This document shows, piece by piece, positions 56,054 through 64,000 of a stretch of DNA of 64,000 bases. Numbering within the stretch: position 1 is the stretch's first letter; the number at the start of each line of letters is the position of its first letter. This DNA comes from Adiantum capillus-veneris (Eukaryota > Streptophyta > Polypodiopsida > Polypodiales > Pteridaceae): assembly GCA_014529385.2 (NCBI GenBank), contig CM043943.1:98578855-98642854 (forward strand), written 5' to 3'. The notes under the pieces are model-generated. The model worked only from the letters and a program-made list of their open reading frames with translations. It searched no databases and was not told the DNA's origin. The translations under genes were made by a program, and so were the position numbers.

Positions 56054-56280
56054 TGTTGGAATTAGGGTTGCAGAGAAACACACACAACTTGGAGAAGACG
56101 AAGGAAGCTCAAGGCACACAATAGAGAGTGTGTTACTTAGTGTGCAATGGAAAGATAGTTAGCCCTAGAGTGATGGGCGTATATACAATGCACGGGGGAA
56201 AAAACCTCCTAAAGAGGGAAAAAATGCCCCGGCGGTCCTAGTGTGTTCACACACATCACTACCACATGTATATGGTAACA
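56054..56280 (-). repeat. 3' LTR of the copia element
   Basis: 227 bp with TG...CA ends. Identical to 61005-61231 except for one base. Confidence 0.95.
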
Positions 56281-56355
56281 AATCCCCCCTGGAGTGATGC
56301 GGTGAACGAGAGCTGGCACATGAGTAAAGGGAAGTGCCATGCCCTGAGGACAGGA

Positions 56356-59300
56356 TCAGTCCACAAAGGGGAGTAAGCCCAAAGCTTTGCGGAAAGCTTC
56401 AAGCTTCTCACGAGACAATGCCTTTGTGAAAAGATCTGCAAGGTTGTCCTGTGTTGGCACATAAGCCAAGCTGATCTCTCCTGCTGAGAGCCTCTCCCTG
56501 ACATAGTGGTAATGCACCTCAATGTGCTTTGTGCGAGCATGAAAAACTGGGTTGCTCGCAACTGCCAATGCGCTCTGACTGTCAGTGTAGATAGTGTTGG
56601 CAATGTCCTGTCCAACACCCAAGTCAGCCATAAGGCGTCTGAGCCATACACACTCAACCGTAGCTGTGAAGACTGCCCTGTACTCAGCCTCACAACTCGA
56701 AGTGGCCACAGTAGGTTGCTTCTTGCTCAACCATGATATACATGAACTACCAAGCATGAAACAAAAACCACTTGTGGACACTCGCGTGTCAAAACAACCA
56801 GCCCAATCTGAGTCCAAAAAAGCATGTAAGTCTGGCGGCAATGATCCCCCCTTGGGATAAAACAAGCCAAGATGTAAAGTGCCACTAAGGTAGCGGAAAA
56901 TCCTCTTGACAGCCTGCCAATGCTTAGACCCTGGGCTATGCATAAATCTGCTAACCTGCGAGACTGCAAACTGAATATCTGGCCTCGTGTTGCATACATA
57001 AATGAGGCAGCCAACAGCAGTTTGGTAAAGAGTGACATCAGCAGGATCGCCAGCATCATGTAGACTCAACTTCAAACCTGTTTCCATGGGAGTGGCAATA
57101 GGTTTGCAATCCTCAAGTCCAAACTTACATAGCAATGTCTCTATGTAACTTTTCTGACACAAGGCAATACCACCATCACACTGCTTAAACTGTATACCCA
57201 AGTAATGATGCAACAGCCCCAAATCTTTCATCTTGAAAGTAGCATTCAAATCAGCCTTAAATTCAGCAATATGTCTCTCATTTGGTCCAGTGATCAGCAA
57301 ATCATCAACATAAAGAACCACAATGAGAAATACATCATCCTCACGCTTTACATACAATGTGCTTTCTGTTGGACTGTTACGAAAGCCTCGTTTAACCAAA
57401 TGAGTGTCAGCTTTCTCATACCAAGCACGAGGAGATTGCTTCAACCCATACAAAGCCTTCTTACATTTGCACACTTTGTCCTCTTGTCCTTTTATGACAA
57501 AACTGCGAGGCTGCGTTACATAAACTTCCTCAAATATGTCACCATTCAAGAAAGCAGTAACAATGTCTGATTGATGTACATCCCAACCAAAATGAGCTAC
57601 CAATGCACATAGAAAACGCACAGTAGTCATACGACAAGTGGGAGCAAAAGTCTCTTCATAATCTATGCCTTTTTGTTGTGCATAACCCTTTGCAACAAGT
57701 CGAGCCTTATGGCGATCGATCTCACCATCCGGCTTGCGTTTCAACTTGTAAACCCACTTCGTACCAATGGCCTTTTTGCCAGGAGGCAAATCACATAAAG
57801 TCCATGTGTCATTCTCTATAAGTGCATCATATTCTGATTTCATGGCAGCAATCCAATTTTCTGAATTCTGTGCTTCATCAAAAGACAGAGGCTCCTCAAC
57901 ATCATGTAAACTAGACACAGCCAAAGCATAACAATCTGATGCATAAGATGCATGGCGAGAGCCTGAACGAGTACGACTAGATAAAGGTGCATCCAATTTA
58001 CTGTCACGCAAAGTGTGCACCAGCCATTTTGGCATACCTCTAGCCTGCTCATTTTCAGCCCTTTCCTCATCAAGTACATCATGTACATCTGCATCAGTAA
58101 TAGGCTGTTCTAAAACATTTTCAGAAACCCCCATAGGCTGTACATTTGCCTCATTGGAACTTACATTCGTATTTCCACCACTGAAAAGAGGCAACAAAGT
58201 GTCATAAGTGTCCTGTGAGCTTACATTACTGTCTCTAGTACATGACAGCAAGGGCTGAACAGAGTCTTCCACAAACACTACATCCCGTGAAACCAGAATA
58301 CGTTTTGTTTGCGGATGATACAACCTGTAACCTTTGCTTTCAGCACTATAACCAACAAAAATACATTTGACAGCCTTATCATCCAATTTCCTGCGCTGCA
58401 CTTGTGGCACCAAAGCATATGCCAAACAACCAAAAACACTCATGTGCTCAATAGAAGGTTTTCTATCATGCCATGCTTCATATGGAGTAATAGACTGCAA
58501 AGCTTTTGTAGGACACCTGTTAAGTACATAAGTGGCACACATGATGGCCTCAAGCCAAAAAGAATGCGGCAAAGCTTGACTTTTGACCATACATCGTGCC
58601 ATTTCCGTTAGTGACCTGTTTTTCCTCTCAGCAACACCATTTTGCTGAGGTGTATAAGGCACTGTACATTGGTGTTTTATCCCACGACTAGCCAGAAATG
58701 CATTAAATTCATGAGACATGTACTCCCCCCCTCGATCGGAACGGAGGGTGCCCATAGTACATTTTGAGACATTTTCAGCCATAGCCAAAAATTGTTTGAA
58801 GCACATAAAAACTTCGGACTTCGCTTTAAGCGGAAATACCCATGCATGCCTGGAGTAATCATCAATGAAAGTCACGAAGTACAGGTAATTGCCCAAGGAC
58901 GGAGTTTGCATGGGCCCACAAACATCACTATGCACAAGCTGCAACCTGCATGTGGCCCTAACTGAACCATCCTTTGGAAACTTAGAACGCTGCATTTTAC
59001 CCAGAATACAGCCTTCACAAACATGTTTGACAGGTGCTTCAAGAGGCGGAAAAGAAGCAACCATATCAGATTTCTGCAAACGCAGCAAACTGGCAAAATT
59101 CAGATGACCAAAACGTGCATGCCAAAGTTTTGCATCTGAAATAGCCCTTGAATCTGCAACAGCATTTGCAAAATTTTGTCCACACTTGTCATACAAAGTG
59201 AGCTTATTCAGCCCACGGCACAAAAGCCCAGATGCAACAATTTCATCACCAAAACTGAGATCATGAACTGTACATCTGTCATCCACAAATTTGACTACAA

Positions 59301-60642
59301 GTCCAAGTCTAGCAAGTGCGGATACAGACAAGAGATTCTTCTTGATCCCAGGTACATAAAGTGCATCAACAAGTGTGAAGGAACTGCCATTAGCAACAGT
59401 GAGCACAATCTTTCCAACTCCCTGAACTGGATAAGAGGCGTTGTTGGCACAAGTGACTGAATTCCCATGAGGGACAGACTCGAGAGAGGTAAACAATTCA
59501 CGATGTGAGGTAATGTGCTTTGTAGCACCACTGTCGAAATACCACACATGTGAATCTGCAGCAATTGACAAGCATGCATCATGGACAATAGGATTGTAAG
59601 TGCACTCTGCGCTAAAAGCCCATTCTGCATCAACATCAGCATCACAATCTCCTTTCACAGAAGACTCAACAATGGCTGCATTTGTAGTGGAACCAGCATT
59701 TGCAGTGGAACCACCCTCTTTCTTCTTAGCCTCTTTGGCCTTCAACTTAGGACACGACTTGATCAAGTGATCATTGGCTTTACAATAATGGCAACGCATC
59801 TTCTTTTTGCCCTTATCACCAGAATTGCCAGACGAAGTGCTGCCACCAGAAGCATTAGGAACAGAATTTTTGCCACTCACAGCAGAACCATAAGAAGTGG
59901 CTGCATTACTGTTACCACCCTTTCTTTGAGAAGCAATAAAAGCCTGTTCAACTGCACGCTGCCTAGTCCTGTTTTTTCTAGAAAGTGACTCTTGCAACAG
60001 CAATGTGCATAATGCATCAAACTTGACAACTTCAGGATTTCCTTGGGTCATCAGTCTCCAAGTACTAGCAAAAGTCTGGTAGGAATCTGGTAAGGCATCA
60101 AGAACAGTATGCACAAGGGAACTGTCCGAAATGACTTCACCTGCAGAAATGAGTTGCTCATTGATATCCTTGACACTAGCAAGGAAAGTGTCCATATCAT
60201 CTTCCTCATGCATAATCTTCGACTCTAGCTCTTTACGCAGCAAAGCAATTTTAGCCTCATCGAGGCTTGCATAAAGACCTGCTAGAATATCCCAAGCCTG
60301 TTTTGCAGATTTTGCTGAACGGATGTGAGGAATAATGGTGCGCTTCACAGACAACGCAATCAATGCATGAGCCTGCGCATCCTTAACATCCCAACGAGCT
60401 TGTTCTGCCGTAGGCAAAACAACTCTAACAGTTGCAATCCTTGCAGCAAGACCTGCAACATCCTCAACATTGCCTACATCTTCAGAACCAGGACGTACAT
60501 CAATGCCCTGCACAATGTTCCAGACACCTTTTGACACAAGAACATGTTGCATCATATAAGCCCACATAGGGTAGTTGTCCCCATCCAACCTGTCCTCAGC
60601 AGCAAACATCTTGAACACATCTGTGTTGTTGCTGTCAGCCAT
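56356..60642 (-). CDS. Copia gag-pol polyprotein
   Basis: 1428 residues from ATG at 60642 (MADSNNTDVFKMF). The frame is open 20 codons further upstream but without an ATG. Domains in order: UBN2-type Gag; a CCHC knuckle C-x2-C-x4-H-x4-C (CHYCKANDHLIKSC, about residue 290); protease with YFDSGATKH (about 380); integrase with the HHCC finger (HARFGHL...CEGCILGK) and a DDE core (HSDVCGP, RSDRGGEY, NGVAERKN); RT with KWVYKLKRKPDGEIDRHKAR, FAPTCRMTTVR, DIVTAFLNGD and YVDDLLITG; RNase H with SCEAEYRA and YTDSQSALA. Particles form in the cytoplasm and the cDNA integrates in the nucleus. All catalytic motifs look intact, so this copy could be active. The start codon is confirmed by its position in the related fragment at 30096, where it is GTG. 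Confidence 0.96.
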   Translation of the reverse strand: MADSNNTDVFKMFAAEDRLDGDNYPMWAYMMQHVLVSKGVWNIVQGIDVRPGSEDVGNVEDVAGLAARIATVRVVLPTAEQARWDVKDAQAHALIALSVKRTIIPHIRSAKSAKQAWDILAGLYASLDEAKIALLRKELESKIMHEEDDMDTFLASVKDINEQLISAGEVISDSSLVHTVLDALPDSYQTFASTWRLMTQGNPEVVKFDALCTLLLQESLSRKNRTRQRAVEQAFIASQRKGGNSNAATSYGSAVSGKNSVPNASGGSTSSGNSGDKGKKKMRCHYCKANDHLIKSCPKLKAKEAKKKEGGSTANAGSTTNAAIVESSVKGDCDADVDAEWAFSAECTYNPIVHDACLSIAADSHVWYFDSGATKHITSHRELFTSLESVPHGNSVTCANNASYPVQGVGKIVLTVANGSSFTLVDALYVPGIKKNLLSVSALARLGLVVKFVDDRCTVHDLSFGDEIVASGLLCRGLNKLTLYDKCGQNFANAVADSRAISDAKLWHARFGHLNFASLLRLQKSDMVASFPPLEAPVKHVCEGCILGKMQRSKFPKDGSVRATCRLQLVHSDVCGPMQTPSLGNYLYFVTFIDDYSRHAWVFPLKAKSEVFMCFKQFLAMAENVSKCTMGTLRSDRGGEYMSHEFNAFLASRGIKHQCTVPYTPQQNGVAERKNRSLTEMARCMVKSQALPHSFWLEAIMCATYVLNRCPTKALQSITPYEAWHDRKPSIEHMSVFGCLAYALVPQVQRRKLDDKAVKCIFVGYSAESKGYRLYHPQTKRILVSRDVVFVEDSVQPLLSCTRDSNVSSQDTYDTLLPLFSGGNTNVSSNEANVQPMGVSENVLEQPITDADVHDVLDEERAENEQARGMPKWLVHTLRDSKLDAPLSSRTRSGSRHASYASDCYALAVSSLHDVEEPLSFDEAQNSENWIAAMKSEYDALIENDTWTLCDLPPGKKAIGTKWVYKLKRKPDGEIDRHKARLVAKGYAQQKGIDYEETFAPTCRMTTVRFLCALVAHFGWDVHQSDIVTAFLNGDIFEEVYVTQPRSFVIKGQEDKVCKCKKALYGLKQSPRAWYEKADTHLVKRGFRNSPTESTLYVKREDDVFLIVVLYVDDLLITGPNERHIAEFKADLNATFKMKDLGLLHHYLGIQFKQCDGGIALCQKSYIETLLCKFGLEDCKPIATPMETGLKLSLHDAGDPADVTLYQTAVGCLIYVCNTRPDIQFAVSQVSRFMHSPGSKHWQAVKRIFRYLSGTLHLGLFYPKGGSLPPDLHAFLDSDWAGCFDTRVSTSGFCFMLGSSCISWLSKKQPTVATSSCEAEYRAVFTATVECVWLRRLMADLGVGQDIANTIYTDSQSALAVASNPVFHARTKHIEVHYHYVRERLSAGEISLAYVPTQDNLADLFTKALSREKLEAFRKALGLLPFVD

Positions 60643-60990
60643 GGTAAATGCTGCACCTGATGTGAAAACTGCCCGAAAATAGGAGAAATGGAGCGGGAAC
60701 AACTTGTGCTATATAGCACAAACCGTAGAAGACTATAAGGCACATGTTATGCAGAAAACAGCACTGACAAAAAATTTGCACAAAATGACGAAATAGCCTG
60801 TGCAGTACTGCCTGTAGTGAAAACGGAGGCCGAAATGAGCCCAAATCAAAATTCTGAGCAGACCGAGCTCTTCGAGTTCGCCCAAAAAATTTGTCGACCT
60901 GCGAACGCTCGCCAAAGCTCACTGAAATCGGAGAAAGTGAGCAGGTGTGTGCTGGAGCAGCTGACGACTAAGCCCGGGAGGACGTGACCT

Positions 60991-61002
60991 GCTCTGATAC
61001 CA
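60991..61002 (-). other. Primer binding site of the copia element
   Basis: The minus strand reads TGGTATCAGAGC, complementary to the 3' end of initiator tRNA-Met, two bases inside the LTR. Confidence 0.93.
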
Positions 61003-61004
61003 AT

Positions 61005-61231
61005 TGTTGGAATTAGGGTTGCAGAGAAACACACACAGCTTGGAGAAGACGAAGGAAGCTCAAGGCACACAATAGAGAGTGTGTTACTTAGTGTGCAATG
61101 GAAAGATAGTTAGCCCTAGAGTGATGGGCGTATATACAATGCACGGGGGAAAAAACCTCCTAAAGAGGGAAAAAATGCCCCGGCGGTCCTAGTGTGTTCA
61201 CACACATCACTACCACATGTATATGGTAACA
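61005..61231 (-). repeat. 5' LTR of the copia element
   Basis: 227 bp. Differs from the 3' LTR at one base. Followed by the target duplication ATGAG. Confidence 0.95.
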
Positions 61232-61236
61232 ATGAG

Positions 61237-62650
61237 CACAAAAAAAAAGCCCAAACCCCTTGGTTTTTGCCTCATCATCACTGTCCTCTTGTCAATTTGG
61301 TAGGTCATCCTAGCTATCCATAGATGTAGTCTTGCCCTTCACTGCAAAGCTCCAAAGAAATTGCACTGCTATAGCACATTCTACCGCTACTTTCATGAGG
61401 AAAGTCATCAACATGGTGCCGCACAACACCTTCAGCTACATACCTTCCTCCACGGACTTAGACATTTTGACCAGCTCTTCCTTCACACTGGCTATCACCA
61501 TGTTATCAGACAGATAACAAGGTGGATTTACCCTTACGAGCACAACATCATCATATTATGTTTCCTCGCTGTAGGATGTGGACTCATCCACTCTATCCTC
61601 CTCGCTCGTCTCCCAAAATCTTGAGCTTGTATCTTCATCCTGATCAGCCCCATATGCCAACTCCGTATTAGCTTCCTCATCCTCTTATTGCTCTACAAAA
61701 GCTTGGCCATCCTCTTGGCTTTGTACTCTTTCTTCATCTACTTCCAAGCTCTTGGTATCTGCAACCCAACTACACTTTGCTACCTCTTCATGCACTGGCT
61801 TCAAAAAAATAGGCTTTAGCTCTTCAAGCTACTCTTGAATCTCGACATCAGCTACCTCTTTTGCGCATTGGTCCTCTTCGACAAGGGGTTTATCGTTGTT
61901 GACAAGCTCGTACACTATTGGCACATGCACACCATAAACTGGAAACCTCCAAGGAGCATAATCCATTACAGGCCTTACCTCAACAGGTTTTTCCCTTTGA
62001 AAAATTGGCACCACCTTTGGTTGAACCATGGGACACACTTCTATTGCCACAACATGCACATAATTTGCAGGCTTTAGCAAGCCTAAGTCCAGCTTCCGCT
62101 TCACCTTTCTACTCTTCCCTTTGGTCAAATATACCATGTAATCATAGGTATCCGCACCGCATTCCACATTGTCCCTGATCTTTGGATGTAAGTACTTTAG
62201 CAGCTTTGACAACTTTAAGTACTAGTTACCTTTAACTTCCATGGATATCTCTAACTGCTTCCAATAGGCTTCAAATTGGTCAAGAAAAACTACAAGCTTT
62301 TTACTTACATCTTGACGTAGCGCCCTTTAGCTTTGCACCTGCTTCCGCAGAGAAATCACCTTTTAAAATCGCTTTCAAAATTGACTCCGCAACTCCTGCC
62401 ATGAGCCTTGATCACCACTCTTCAGACCATCGAACCATATCTTTGCTCGTCTGCGCATTAGCAGTGGTACCATCTTCAAATTTTTTGCATCTATCACCAT
62501 ATGCAACGATAGCATCCATAACTCAAAATCCGCTACCCAATCTTCAAGGTCTTCAACACCTATAAAAGTGGGGACAAAGCTTGGCTCCACCATCTCTGCC
62601 AACTTCAAACTCGACCATCAAACATTCTCCGACCATCCGCCAACCGCTTG
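61237..62650 (-). pseudogene. Gag relic of element C
   Basis: Minus strand. 62608-62375 encodes EDWVADFELWMLSLHMV, KMVPLLMRRRAKIWFDGLKS and WQELRSQF, which fits a Ty3-type Gag capsid (the WFDGL and W-x-LRSQF helices). After a frame break, 62212-61829 encodes LLKYLHPKIRDNVECGADTYDYM and a Lys/Val/Pro-rich part. Further left come short acidic and Ser-rich stretches. Two or more stops and shifts separate the pieces. No protease, RT or integrase follows, even when the copia insertion is ignored and 55077-56048 is included, so element C is a gag-only, non-autonomous element or a heavily deleted one. Confidence 0.6.
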
Positions 62651-62693
62651 TCAGCGTCAAACACCACCATCAATCTTCAAATAGGAGCATCAG

Positions 62694-63852
<1,159 letters not shown>

Positions 63853-64000
63853 TGTGGGATTTTGGTGTGACGTGTGGTAGCCGCAGGTGGTTTGCCCCTT
63901 GGTATGACCCAAAACATTTCAAAAACTTTGTGAAATTTTTTAAATCAACTTTTTTTCCCCCTCATCACTTCATAGCTCTATTGTTTCCTGCTCATAAATC
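63853..64000. other. Flank of repeat C
   Basis: AT-rich end of the window. Nothing recognised. Confidence 0.4.

Larger units (their letters stand above)
56054..61231 (-). mobile_element. Intact copia (Ty1-type) LTR retrotransposon
   Basis: 5178 bp. LTRs of 227 bp (56054-56280 and 61005-61231) start TGTTGGAATT or, read on the minus strand, TGTTACC. They differ at a single position (A versus G, about 33 bp in). The primer site TGGTATCAGAGC (initiator Met) follows the 5' LTR by two bases (61002-60991), and a G-rich polypurine tract (AGGGGGGATT) directly precedes the 3' LTR. One uninterrupted gag-pol frame is present. Nearly identical LTRs, an intact frame and a perfect duplication show a recent insertion. 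Confidence 0.97.

Noticed and set aside
56506-60534. Plus-strand open frames of 60-135 codons
   Set aside because: They are antisense shadows of the copia gag-pol frame.

Overview
The window looks like nuclear DNA of a land plant with a large, repeat-loaded genome. Base composition is AT-rich, GT-AG introns are present, LTR retroelements are of plant type with initiator-tRNA-Met or TGGCGCC primer sites, and dinucleotide microsatellites are extremely long and frequent. A seed-free vascular plant (fern-like) is my guess, because a Penelope-like reverse transcriptase sits beside fern-like Ty3 and Ty1 elements. The species cannot be fixed from the sequence. I see no rRNA, tRNA, CRISPR or prokaryotic feature.

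The only host gene I can support well is a DHHC protein S-acyltransferase on the minus strand (13681-15875). Six exons with canonical splice sites cover two N-terminal membrane spans, the Cys-rich DHHC domain and the start of the third span. Its 3' part is missing from the window: a Ty3-like element (A) begins about 130 bp downstream. A RING-like fragment (about 33830-34516) may be a second, decayed gene.

Layout. 1-2246: no recognised gene. 2247-12843 (perhaps to 13550): element A, minus strand, with gag and protease but no reverse transcriptase or integrase. Its 3 kb leader is built of diverged repeats, each carrying a palindrome around ACGCGT, and its tail ORF carries a W-[IV]-P-K repeat. 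13681-15875: DHHC gene. 15876-19900: upstream and unassigned. 19930-22540: LINE relic. 23050-29340: Ty3 pol relic (minus), split by a complete 3.98 kb LTR element (24298-28272, plus strand, TSD TCGAT) that encodes an unfamiliar acidic coiled-coil protein. 29499-30232: 5' fragment of a copia element. 30240-31830: decayed Ty3 gag with primer site. 34600-41720: degenerate satellites, compound microsatellites and two hairpin repeats. 43196-44000: LTR-like promoter with perfect heat-shock elements. 44040-46030: Ty3 gag-pro-RT relic (minus).

46051-63852: a nest. An LTR-like repeat (46051-46562 plus 54264-55076; second copy 62694-63852) flanks a decayed gag. Its left copy is split inside a (CA)n tract by a Penelope-like element (46563-54261) with pseudo-LTRs, a CxC module and a YMDD reverse transcriptase. 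Its internal region is split by a young, intact copia element (56054-61231, TSD ATGAG, one LTR difference). Insertion order in this nest: LTR-like element first, then the Penelope-like and copia elements independently.
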